Of a DNA stretch of 20,015 bases, positions 7,409 through 15,110 are shown one piece after another (the first letter of the stretch is position 1; each line of letters begins with the position of its first letter). This DNA is from JBMNOU01 sp050943215 (lineage in GTDB: Bacteria; Bacillota; Clostridia; Christensenellales; SZUA-584). Location: positions 1-20,015 of the forward strand of contig JBMNOU010000035.1 in assembly GCA_050943215.1 (NCBI GenBank), written 5' to 3'. The translations under genes were made by a program, and so were the position numbers. The notes beneath the pieces are model-generated. The model did no database searches. It had not been told where the DNA came from and saw only the letters and a list, made by a program, of their open reading frames with translations.

Positions 7409-7438
7409 AAAGGAACTATTTAAAAAAACAGTTCCTTT
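7409..7438 (-). terminator. hairpin between converging genes, terminator for the aminopeptidase operon
   Basis: AAAGGAACT (7409-7417) and AGTTCCTTT (7430-7438) form a perfect 9-bp stem with a 12-base loop. Read on the minus strand, the stem is followed by a T-rich tract (TTTTGTTATTT). On the plus strand it has almost no T-run, so it mainly serves the minus-strand genes but may act both ways. Confidence 0.55.
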
Positions 7439-7465
7439 AAGTGGGCGTATTTTTGTTTTGTACGT

Positions 7466-8578
7466 TTATTTTAAATTCTCCTCGTTAAGCACAGAGAGCT
7501 CGCCTAAAAACCGTCCGTCTTTGCGTATGAGCTCTCCGTCAAAGTATATGTTGCCGCCGCCGTATTCGGGCCGTTGTATCAAAACAAGGTCCCAATGAAC
7601 AGCGCTTTGATTACCGTTATCTGCATCGTCGTAGCATGAGCCTGGCGTTAAGTGAATGGAACCCGCGATTTTTTCGTCAAAAAGTGTATCGCACATGGGA
7701 TCTTTGATATACGGATTAACGCCGAACGAAAACTCTCCGATATACCGCGCACCCTCGTCGGTATCAAGCAGCTTGTTGATGCGCTCTGTGTTGTTAGCCT
7801 TGGCAAGTACGATCTTACCATTTTTAAACTCAAAATAGACATTTTCATACTTATATCCTTGGGAGAAAGAAGGCGTGTTGTATGAGATGCGGCCGTTTAC
7901 GCTGTCTTTAACGGGTGCCGAGTATATCTCTCCGTCCGGGATGTTCATATGACCGGAGCATTTGACAGACGGGATTCCCTTAATTGAAAAGGTCAGATCA
8001 GTGTCTTTACCTGTAATCCGAACTTTGTCGACCGAAAGCAGGCGCTTTTTCATTACATCCATTGCCTTGTCCATCTTTGAATAATCAAGGTTACATACGT
8101 CGAAATAATAATCCTCGAATTTTTCCGTACTCACTCCCGCAAGCTGCGCCATTGACGCATTGGGGTAACGCAGCACCACCCATTTTGTCTTTTTAACACG
8201 CAGTTCGTGATGGACGCGCCGTGAGTATATCGAACGGTAGAGCGACAGCTTTTCGTCATCCACATCTGAAAGCTCGGATGTATTGTATGAACCTCGGAAA
8301 GCAACGTATGCGTTCATTTCCTGCATCATCGCGGAATCAAACCGGGTCATATCCTCAATCTGCGATTTTGTCGCTTCGCGTAAGATTTCACGTTGTATTC
8401 GCGCGCTCCGTATCACGCTGAAGGGTATGCCGCCAGCGTTATAAACCTCTTTTACTAGCTGCATTGAGAGCTCTTCGGGGCAGTCAAAATTTTCGATCAG
8501 TACCCGCTCGCCCTTCTGCACGTTCATCGAATAGGTGACGATTGTTTGGCATAACTTTTTTAATCTGGTATCTATCAT
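7466..8578 (-). CDS. M29 family metalloaminopeptidase (AmpS/AmpT/PepS type)
   Basis: This 370-residue cytoplasmic aminopeptidase removes N-terminal residues from peptides with a two-metal centre. The ligand set of the family is complete and correctly spaced: E217 (DGEIY), E282 (IGEFSFG), H309 (GSIHL), Y316 (CYDD), H328 and D330 (AVHWDL). The His-to-Tyr gap of 7 and the His-x-Asp pair match Thermus AmpT. The protein is a little shorter than the usual 400-410 residues, mostly in the N-terminal domain. GGAGG (8587-8583) stands 4 bases before ATG 8578. The start overlaps the stop of the upstream glycosyltransferase by 4 bp, so the two are coupled, although no functional link is obvious. Confidence 0.93.
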   Translation of the reverse strand: MIDTRLKKLCQTIVTYSMNVQKGERVLIENFDCPEELSMQLVKEVYNAGGIPFSVIRSARIQREILREATKSQIEDMTRFDSAMMQEMNAYVAFRGSYNTSELSDVDDEKLSLYRSIYSRRVHHELRVKKTKWVVLRYPNASMAQLAGVSTEKFEDYYFDVCNLDYSKMDKAMDVMKKRLLSVDKVRITGKDTDLTFSIKGIPSVKCSGHMNIPDGEIYSAPVKDSVNGRISYNTPSFSQGYKYENVYFEFKNGKIVLAKANNTERINKLLDTDEGARYIGEFSFGVNPYIKDPMCDTLFDEKIAGSIHLTPGSCYDDADNGNQSAVHWDLVLIQRPEYGGGNIYFDGELIRKDGRFLGELSVLNEENLK

Positions 8579-9504
8579 ATTTCCTCCGTATCAAAATTCA
8601 TTTGTTCATCGATGATGTAAACCGGCCGGGCCTTTGCTTCGTCGTATATTCTCCCCAAATACAATCCAAAAATGCCAAGCGAAATAAAGACGGCCGCCAT
8701 AAAGAAAAACACGAGCGCAAACAGTATATGCATATATGACATGATCCCAATTAAGGACAGTATGAAAGATACAATCAGATACGCGCCCGACAGCACAAAC
8801 AACATGATACCAATGATCAGCGGCAGCTTGAGTGGTCTGTTCGAAAACGATGTGACGCCGTCTCCTGCGAGCTTAAGCATTTTTTTCATTGAATATTTCG
8901 TTTCGCCCGCTGCACGTTCCTCTCTGACAAATTCCAAAGGCTCCGATTTAAAGCCAGACCAGGCCGCCATGCCTCGAAGGAACCTGTTTCTCTCGGGCAT
9001 TCCGACGAGCGTATTGCAGACCTTTCTGTCGATCAGCCTGAAGTCTCCCGTATCGGCCGGAATAAACTGGCCACCTAGTAAATTGAGGATGCGGTAATAA
9101 ACCCATGCGGTGAATTTTTTAAACGCTTTCTCGCCTTTTCTCGTAACACGCTGGCCATAAACGATATCCGCACCGCTCTTCCACTTTTCAACCATATCCG
9201 GTATCACCTCGGGCGGATCTTGCAAATCGCAGTCGATGATGACTACGGCATCTCCTTTGCTTTTTGCCATACCAGCCGAAACGGCTTCCTGATGGCCGAA
9301 GTTTCTAGAAAAGCTAATCACTTTGACGCGGGGGTCTTTTGAAGCTATTTCTTTCAGTAATTTCAGCGTGTCGTCCCTTGATCCGTCATTAACGAAGATG
9401 AGTTCATAATCGCCAAGGCTTTCCATTACGCTTTTCAGCCGAGGATACGATAACGGCAATACGTCCTGTTCGTTATACGCTGGAACCACAACGGAATATT
9501 TCAT
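8575..9504 (-). CDS. family 2 glycosyltransferase, polyisoprenyl-phosphate sugar transferase type
   Basis: This 309-residue membrane enzyme is like dolichyl-phosphate mannosyltransferase, GtrB and ArnC. The GT-A domain shows VVPAYNE (6-12), FVNDGSRDDT (37-46) and the metal/nucleotide site DCDLQD (91-96), followed by conserved RKGEKAFKKF and RFLRGM segments. Two C-terminal membrane helices (about 228-250 and 262-285) anchor it. It likely moves a sugar from a nucleotide donor to undecaprenyl phosphate for cell-wall or surface glycan use. The start is ATG 9504, set by AAAGGAG on the minus strand about 10 bases upstream; the longer frame from 9546 overlaps the promoter. It overlaps the aminopeptidase downstream by 4 bp and is divergent from the TPR-like gene. 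Confidence 0.93.
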   Translation of the reverse strand: MKYSVVVPAYNEQDVLPLSYPRLKSVMESLGDYELIFVNDGSRDDTLKLLKEIASKDPRVKVISFSRNFGHQEAVSAGMAKSKGDAVVIIDCDLQDPPEVIPDMVEKWKSGADIVYGQRVTRKGEKAFKKFTAWVYYRILNLLGGQFIPADTGDFRLIDRKVCNTLVGMPERNRFLRGMAAWSGFKSEPLEFVREERAAGETKYSMKKMLKLAGDGVTSFSNRPLKLPLIIGIMLFVLSGAYLIVSFILSLIGIMSYMHILFALVFFFMAAVFISLGIFGLYLGRIYDEAKARPVYIIDEQMNFDTEEI

Positions 9505-9534
9505 GTCTGGACACTCCTTTTCTTTTACGTACAA

Positions 9535-9563
9535 ATTATATAACAATATGGAAGATAATACAA
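9535..9563 (-). promoter_or_regulatory. promoter of the GT2-aminopeptidase operon
   Basis: On the minus strand, a perfect TATAAT -10 box (9540-9535) lies 17 bp after TTGTAT (9563-9558). Initiation would fall near 9528, giving a leader of about 25 bases that contains the ribosome binding site. Confidence 0.55.
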
Positions 9564-9608
9564 AACAAAAAAATGAATAAGAGAAATTAAAGTTTGCTGT
9601 GGGCTATA

Positions 9609-9637
9609 TTGTTTTATTAGGGAAATAATGCTAAAAT
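9609..9637 (+). promoter_or_regulatory. promoter of the TPR-like gene (extended -10)
   Basis: TTGTTT (9609-9614), a 17-bp spacer and TAAAAT (9632-9637), with an extended -10 TG at 9629-9630, stand about 40 bases before ATG 9678. Confidence 0.5.
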
Positions 9638-9677
9638 AAACATACAAAAACCCCGTTTTTTGCCAAAGGAGACAGAT

Positions 9678-11420
9678 ATGGTCGTTCTGGCAGCATTTTT
9701 CGATAAAAAACATTTAAATGAAACCTATCGTTTAAGAGGAAAATATCTTGAGCATTTTACTCGCGCGTTTCCTGATTTTAGACTCGCGTTTAATCACTTA
9801 GCCTTGGGCATTGCATATCTTGCAGGCAAAGACAATGCAGATAAGGCTGCTTATTCTTTAAAGATAAAAAAGTATCAGTTAAAAAGCGATGAATTATCAT
9901 TTGAGTTTCAGATTATCAAAGAAACAAAAATGAATAGCGGCCAGATCGGCGATGCTGTGCTAAAGCTATCCAAACAGTGCGGATGGCTAAACCAAAATGG
10001 CTGGCCGCCGCTTGTATGCCTTGCCCAGAGAAGTGAGTTTAAAGACTTGTACGAAAACGTTAAATTGCTGGGCATGATGAACTCGCTGATGCAAAATGGC
10101 GATTACAAGGGAGTAGTTAATCTTTTCGCGCCGCTAAAAGAAGTTTCGCACAAACCACTCTTTTGGAACGATGCTGATATACTCTATAGGCTGGGAGTTA
10201 CGTGCAGCAAGCTAGCGGTGACGCTGCTAATTAAAGCCAGCGAGACGAAAAAGTTGAGAATTGCACGGCAGTACAGGGAATACTGTGTTACGTTTCTTAA
10301 GCGGGGCGCTGCGATTGAGCAGGGAAGCGCGCGGTGCGCAACGGCGCTGGCATATCGGTATTATTCAAATGTACATGAACTCACAAGACAGGGCGAAAGA
10401 AAAGATCAGAGCCTTGAGGAACAAATCAGCAAAGCGAACGAATGGCTGAGCCGGGCGATTGAAGTATACCCGCTAAGCGTCAGGAATAATTACAGAAAAG
10501 GCAAGCTGATTGTTGAAAAACAGGCACCGTATCTGCTATACGGCAAAAGGTCTTTTGGTACACAAGAGGCGCGGCTTTTGCGGGAGATTCGCGAAGTGGG
10601 AGAAGAACACCTGGCCAGCGCAGTTGCGATTTACGAATTACAGACCGAACGAGAAAAGCAGACAAACCGGCGTGAATACGCAAAAGCGCTGTTTGTATTG
10701 GGAGGATATTATCTTGATAGTGCTTACCTGCCTGTCCATGAGTATTTCTCCCGGGTTATCGCAGGGGCCCCCCATCTCAGTATACCGGTAATTGCAAAGC
10801 TTGATATTGAAAGTGCTATCGAGAGCCTTGAAAAATGCTTTTATGCGGAAACGGATATACCACTAGGCGGCAGGCTTGATGCGGCCGCAATAGCGCCGGA
10901 AGAAAAAAACTGGACACGGTCTCCTGTTGAGAAGCTGTACCGTCTTGGATGCGCATATAGCGCAATGACATTTATCGATCTTGTACAGCAGGATAAAAGC
11001 CTTAATGATCATGCGCAAACGGCGGTGAAGTTTCTTGAATGTGCAAAAAAACTCTGTAGCCTTAACAAAGACAGAAAAAGGAACACCTGGCATATCAGCG
11101 AAAAAATCGCATGGACGTATATCTATCTGGGACAGTACGCACGCGCCGCCAGGCTTCTTTCAAGAGCCAGTGCGGGGTATATTGCTAATACGTATGCGAT
11201 TGCACTGCTTTTAACCCAAACCAAGGAGAATGCGCAAACGGCAAAAGATACGCTTGAAACCGCGTTGCATGATAAAAACAATTTGGCAATGGGTTTGACG
11301 CGCGTACTTTACGGCTATACGGCGGCGCAGGACGGGCAGAAATTTGACGTAAACAGCAGGGATCTTTCTGCCAAAAACAGCGCTTTAGCGAAGATATTAG
11401 GCTTAACGACGATTCAGTAA
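9678..11420 (+). CDS. helical-repeat (TPR-like) protein of unknown function
   Basis: I do not recognise this 580-residue protein. It is almost wholly alpha-helical by composition, with no signal peptide, membrane helix or catalytic motif that I can see. Several stretches read like tetratricopeptide helices with the small-residue and aromatic spacing of that fold, for example ISKANEWLSRAIEVYPLSVR, EKLYRLGCAYSAMTFIDL, and the C-terminal ISEKIAWTYIYLGQYARAAR followed by LLSRA. This suggests a cytoplasmic scaffold or peptide-binding protein. The start is ATG 9678, set by AAAGGAG (9665-9671); a TTG 18 bases upstream also keeps the frame open but would overlap that site. It has its own promoter, is divergent from GT2 and is not clearly in an operon with what follows. 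No terminator was seen after it. Confidence 0.8.
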   Translation: MVVLAAFFDKKHLNETYRLRGKYLEHFTRAFPDFRLAFNHLALGIAYLAGKDNADKAAYSLKIKKYQLKSDELSFEFQIIKETKMNSGQIGDAVLKLSKQCGWLNQNGWPPLVCLAQRSEFKDLYENVKLLGMMNSLMQNGDYKGVVNLFAPLKEVSHKPLFWNDADILYRLGVTCSKLAVTLLIKASETKKLRIARQYREYCVTFLKRGAAIEQGSARCATALAYRYYSNVHELTRQGERKDQSLEEQISKANEWLSRAIEVYPLSVRNNYRKGKLIVEKQAPYLLYGKRSFGTQEARLLREIREVGEEHLASAVAIYELQTEREKQTNRREYAKALFVLGGYYLDSAYLPVHEYFSRVIAGAPHLSIPVIAKLDIESAIESLEKCFYAETDIPLGGRLDAAAIAPEEKNWTRSPVEKLYRLGCAYSAMTFIDLVQQDKSLNDHAQTAVKFLECAKKLCSLNKDRKRNTWHISEKIAWTYIYLGQYARAARLLSRASAGYIANTYAIALLLTQTKENAQTAKDTLETALHDKNNLAMGLTRVLYGYTAAQDGQKFDVNSRDLSAKNSALAKILGLTTIQ

Positions 11421-11458
11421 ACGTCTGATAAATTAATACTGAACAAAACATCATATTG

Positions 11459-11488
11459 TTGACATATTCATAAAATGTATGGTATATT
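11459..11488 (+). promoter_or_regulatory. strong sigma-A promoter of the 77-residue gene
   Basis: Consensus TTGACA (11459-11464), an 18-bp spacer and TATATT (11483-11488) lie about 50 bases before ATG 11540. This is the best -35 box in the window. Confidence 0.7.
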
Positions 11489-11539
11489 CTAGATGGTGAA
11501 GAAGGTGTTTTGCCAAATAAAAACAAGGAGGAAAAAAGT

Positions 11540-11773
11540 ATGAAGATAAAAAATATTACTGAACCACAGAAGTTTTTTGAAGTACTTAGAGACTGCAAAG
11601 GCAAGGTAGAACTGGTTACTTCAGAAGGCGACAGGCTGAATCTGAAATCAACGCTTTGTCAGTATATTATGCTGACGCAAATGTTTTCTGAAGCTAAGAT
11701 CGACGAACTCGAGCTTTTGGTTTCGGAGCCTGAAGATTTGAACCTCCTTCTTAACTATCTTGTAAGAGGATAG
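11540..11773 (+). CDS. small protein of unknown function, 77 residues
   Basis: I do not recognise a named family. The protein is acidic and soluble, with an alternating pattern (KFFEVLRDCKGKVELVTSEG, DRLNLKSTLCQYIMLTQMF, DELELLVSEPEDLNLLLNYL) that suggests a compact alpha/beta fold: helix, two strands, helix, strand, helix. From memory, similar small proteins with an 'EGDRLNLKS..CQY' core occur in other Clostridia, but I cannot confirm this here. The start is ATG 11540, with AAGGAGG at 11525-11531; a longer frame from 11510 includes that site. It has a consensus promoter and a strong terminator of its own, so it is a single-gene, probably well-expressed unit just before addBA. Confidence 0.8.
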   Translation: MKIKNITEPQKFFEVLRDCKGKVELVTSEGDRLNLKSTLCQYIMLTQMFSEAKIDELELLVSEPEDLNLLLNYLVRG

Positions 11774-11794
11774 TACAAATCTTTAAAGATTCAG

Positions 11795-11817
11795 AGCCGC
11801 TTTTGGGCGGCTTTTTT
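11795..11817 (+). terminator. rho-independent terminator after the 77-residue gene
   Basis: AGCCGC (11795-11800) and GCGGCT (11807-11812) form a perfect 6-bp GC-rich stem with a TTTTGG loop, followed by TTTTTT (11812-11817). Confidence 0.9.
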
Positions 11818-11820
11818 GAT

Positions 11821-11853
11821 ACGCGCGAAAGCTGTCCATTTTCTGACGCGCGT
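11821..11853. repeat. inverted repeat upstream of addB
   Basis: ACGCGCG (11821-11827) and CGCGCGT (11847-11853) are perfect 7-bp arms with 19 bases between, in an otherwise AT-leaning gap between the terminator and addB. It may be a regulatory site for addBA. It does not fit the LexA consensus of Gram-positives, and no clear promoter was found beside it. Confidence 0.4.
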
Positions 11854-11891
11854 GATATGGTATGTTGTTGTGGAAAACGGGGGGCTATTAT

Positions 11892-14800
11892 ATGAGCGTA
11901 ACGGTCTTAACAGGGCGTTCGGGAAGCGGAAAAAGCCGGTTTCTTATGGCGCACATCGCGTCTTTAATAAAAGATCCTTTTGCAAAGATTATTATGATTG
12001 TCCCGGGTCAGCTGACATTTGAGACAGAAAAGAAGATCATGAAAAGCTGCTGTGTACAAGGCATATTTGGTGTTGAGGTGCTAAGCATACAGCGGCTGGC
12101 TTTAAAGATCATAGAAGATACGGGATGTAGCGCGTTTATTTCAGAAGCGGAAAAAGCGATCGTTTGCCGCAAGGCACTCCTTTCACTTAATAATCCGTTC
12201 GGCGATTCCGGCAGGCAGCCTGATTTTGATGTTTGCGCGGCTGATCTTATATCAAGGCTCAAAAGCTATAATCAGACGCCGGAGACGCTACGAGAGGCCG
12301 CAGGGCGTCTTCGGGACGAAGCGCTAGCAAAGAAACTATGCAGCACAGCAGATCTGTACGAAAAATATATTGATATCTGCAAAGGCCGTTCTGATACGTC
12401 GGATATGTATACGTTCGCGGCAGCAAGGGCCGATAGGGCCGCGTTCTTAAAAGGCGCGCACGTCGTGATCGACGGCCTTGACAGCTATTCTCCCGCTGTA
12501 ATGACTCTATTAACGAAGGTCGTTGCGCTTTCTGGTGATACCATCGCCGCATTTCGAAGCGAAGGGGATGGTACCGACAGCGATCTGTTCGCATCCGAAA
12601 AAAAGGATATGAAGAGGTTTATAGCCGCCATACGGCAGAGCGGAAAAAAAGTAGAAGAAAAAAGCGTCGGTATGCCCCCCAGATACGCGTGCCCAGAGCT
12701 TGCCTTCCTTGAGGCGAACCTTTATCGATACCCATACGAGCCGTTTGACGGACCGGCAGAGAATATACGGCTTTTCGAGGCGGAGAGCGCCGAGCAGGAG
12801 ATTGAGATGATCGCCTCGAACATACTGGCGGAAATCAAAAATGGGCGGCGTTTTCGTGATATTGCTATTGTGGCCGGTAGCCTTGACTCTTATGTACCGG
12901 TGATAAAGACAAAATTTTCGCTTTGTGGCATACCGTTTTTTATCGATGAGAGACGCGCGCTCTCAGACAATACGTTTTTTGATTTTTTGTATAATGCGCT
13001 TTGCGCCGCCGCAGGGGACATGACGGTGGTTCCGGGGTATTTATTCAGTTATTATGCGCCTCTTACATTCGATCAAAAAGTCATGCTCAAAAAATATGCT
13101 CGAAGTTACGCATTGAAAGGTTGGCATTATTTTTCTGAGTTCCGGAGGGGAAGCGATGCCGGGCAGACCGAAGCGCTGCGCGCTAAGGTCATGTCTCCTC
13201 TGCTGTATCTTTCAAAAGGGATTAGACAAGACAGTGCGAAAAAGCAGATCTTAGCCATAAAGCAGTTTTTAAAGATGTGCCGAGTCGAGGAAAAACTGAC
13301 CGAATTCTGTGACGATATCGACAGACCGGGCACACGCGGGGAATTCGCTTACTTTTCTCAGGTTTTTGAAAAGTCTATTGATGTGCTAGCTGGTATTGAG
13401 CAGATATTCGAAGATACTCCGGTCGAACCTAATACGCTTTGCAGCTTAGTTAAAACGGGATTTTCAGCAACGAAGATCGCGGTAATTCCTCCCACAACCG
13501 ATGAAGTGGGAGTATTTGACATATCAGTTGCGCGGCTGCCCGATGTTGATGTGCTGTTTGCTATGGGTGTACATGACGGCGTATGGCCCGCAAAAGATGA
13601 TGGGCCGGGCATCATGTCTGCCGCCGAGCGGTCTATGCTTTTTGATGCGGGATTTGACATCGGTATTTATGACGCTTCGGCTGAAAAGCTAAAGGTTTAT
13701 TCCGCGCTCGTTAAGCCCAAACACAGGCTGTATGTAAGTTATAACATGCAGACTGGTCAGCCGTCCATATTGATCGACAGGATCAGGTGCCTTTTTCCTC
13801 GTATAGACGTACAAAGAAAGGCAGCGTATGCGCCCGCAGCGGGTATGCAGGCGCAGGTTTTAGGGGGGATAGCAGACGCGTTAAACGGCAAACAACCGGC
13901 CAAAGAAATGATCTGCCTTTTAGCGGCATTTTTAAAACAGCCGGGATGGAGGGAAAAAGCTGTGCGGATGCTGCTTAGAACCAATGCGGCGTTACCGATC
14001 GCACACAACGATGCGGCGGCGCTTTATGGAGGCATACGATGCAGTGCCACGCGGATAGAGACGTACTACAAATGTCCTTTCAAGCATTTTCTGGATTTTG
14101 GCATCAAGGCGCAGCCCGAGCGCGATTATACGAACGATAAGGTGGATACTGGTACGTTCATGCACCTTGCGCTAGACTTTTTTATAAAGTCACTGCTTGA
14201 AGATAATGCGGATATCAAGAGCATAACCGCAGATGAAGTAAAACAGCGTATCAGGGCTGCTGCTGCAAAGGCGGCGCAAATGCATAACAATGCAAAACTT
14301 TTAGAGGACGAACGCTTTGCTATGCAATACGACCTGCTTACCAACGAACTGGTTAATACCGCTCACAGGATCAAGGTTCATTTTGAGGGAACTCAAGCGT
14401 CGATTTACGCCAGCGAACAGATATTTAACGATTATACCGTAGATACCGTGTTCGGAGATGTCGTTATTAACGGAAAAATCGATCGAATTGACGTTGCGGG
14501 CGGCTATTTTAGGGTTGTCGACTATAAGTCATCCGATACGCTTTTTTCTTTAAAGGATTTTTCGGGAGGCGTCTCGCTTCAACTGCCAATATATATTAAA
14601 GCTGCAAAAAGGCTGCTCCAAAAAGCGGGTGCGGATATGCGGCCGGCAGGGGGATATTATATGCGAATCGGTGACGTATATCGGGAGAGCAGCGAGGAGG
14701 TCGCAAAAGCGGCGCGCATAACCGGGATATCGCTTGAGGATCCGCAGGTACTCTGTGAGTTTAGCACTGTGCTGCCAAACGGCAGCTTTGCGGCAATAGA

Positions 14801-15110
14801 CCAGTCGATTACAAGTTCCGGCAGGCTTAATCAAACGGGTAAGAAACGCTTTTTTACTGAGGATGAACTGACAGCGCTTTTTGGCCATACCGATACGATG
14901 ATTAAAAACGCGGTGGAACGCATGTATTGCGGAGATAACGCGATCTGTCCCGCCGAGGGAATAACGGGCGCAAGCGCCTGCGTGTATTGCAATTATACAA
15001 GTGTATGCATGAAAGATGCTGGATATGAGGGGAATGGGACCCGGTTGATTGAATCGGTCGATAAAGACTTTTTGACGGAGGGGATACGCGATGAGCCGGA
15101 TATGGAATGA
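11892..15110 (+). CDS. addB: ATP-dependent helicase/nuclease subunit B (AddB)
   Basis: This 1072-residue subunit belongs to the AddAB helicase-nuclease that resects double-strand breaks and loads RecA, the Gram-positive counterpart of RecBCD. The N-terminal Walker A site GRSGSGKS spans residues 8-15. The inactive helicase-like middle follows, and the C-terminal nuclease has D877 and K879 in VVDYKSSD and the SLQLPIYIKAA segment. The Fe-S cluster ligands are complete: C728 (YYKCPFKHF), then C1030, C1033 and C1039 in C-x2-C-x5-C, the same layout as Bacillus AddB. The start is ATG 11892; a run of six G (11879-11884) serves as an unusual ribosome binding site 7 bases upstream. It overlaps addA by 20 bp. 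It is slightly shorter than the Bacillus protein (1166). Confidence 0.96.
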   Translation: MSVTVLTGRSGSGKSRFLMAHIASLIKDPFAKIIMIVPGQLTFETEKKIMKSCCVQGIFGVEVLSIQRLALKIIEDTGCSAFISEAEKAIVCRKALLSLNNPFGDSGRQPDFDVCAADLISRLKSYNQTPETLREAAGRLRDEALAKKLCSTADLYEKYIDICKGRSDTSDMYTFAAARADRAAFLKGAHVVIDGLDSYSPAVMTLLTKVVALSGDTIAAFRSEGDGTDSDLFASEKKDMKRFIAAIRQSGKKVEEKSVGMPPRYACPELAFLEANLYRYPYEPFDGPAENIRLFEAESAEQEIEMIASNILAEIKNGRRFRDIAIVAGSLDSYVPVIKTKFSLCGIPFFIDERRALSDNTFFDFLYNALCAAAGDMTVVPGYLFSYYAPLTFDQKVMLKKYARSYALKGWHYFSEFRRGSDAGQTEALRAKVMSPLLYLSKGIRQDSAKKQILAIKQFLKMCRVEEKLTEFCDDIDRPGTRGEFAYFSQVFEKSIDVLAGIEQIFEDTPVEPNTLCSLVKTGFSATKIAVIPPTTDEVGVFDISVARLPDVDVLFAMGVHDGVWPAKDDGPGIMSAAERSMLFDAGFDIGIYDASAEKLKVYSALVKPKHRLYVSYNMQTGQPSILIDRIRCLFPRIDVQRKAAYAPAAGMQAQVLGGIADALNGKQPAKEMICLLAAFLKQPGWREKAVRMLLRTNAALPIAHNDAAALYGGIRCSATRIETYYKCPFKHFLDFGIKAQPERDYTNDKVDTGTFMHLALDFFIKSLLEDNADIKSITADEVKQRIRAAAAKAAQMHNNAKLLEDERFAMQYDLLTNELVNTAHRIKVHFEGTQASIYASEQIFNDYTVDTVFGDVVINGKIDRIDVAGGYFRVVDYKSSDTLFSLKDFSGGVSLQLPIYIKAAKRLLQKAGADMRPAGGYYMRIGDVYRESSEEVAKAARITGISLEDPQVLCEFSTVLPNGSFAAIDQSITSSGRLNQTGKKRFFTEDELTALFGHTDTMIKNAVERMYCGDNAICPAEGITGASACVYCNYTSVCMKDAGYEGNGTRLIESVDKDFLTEGIRDEPDME

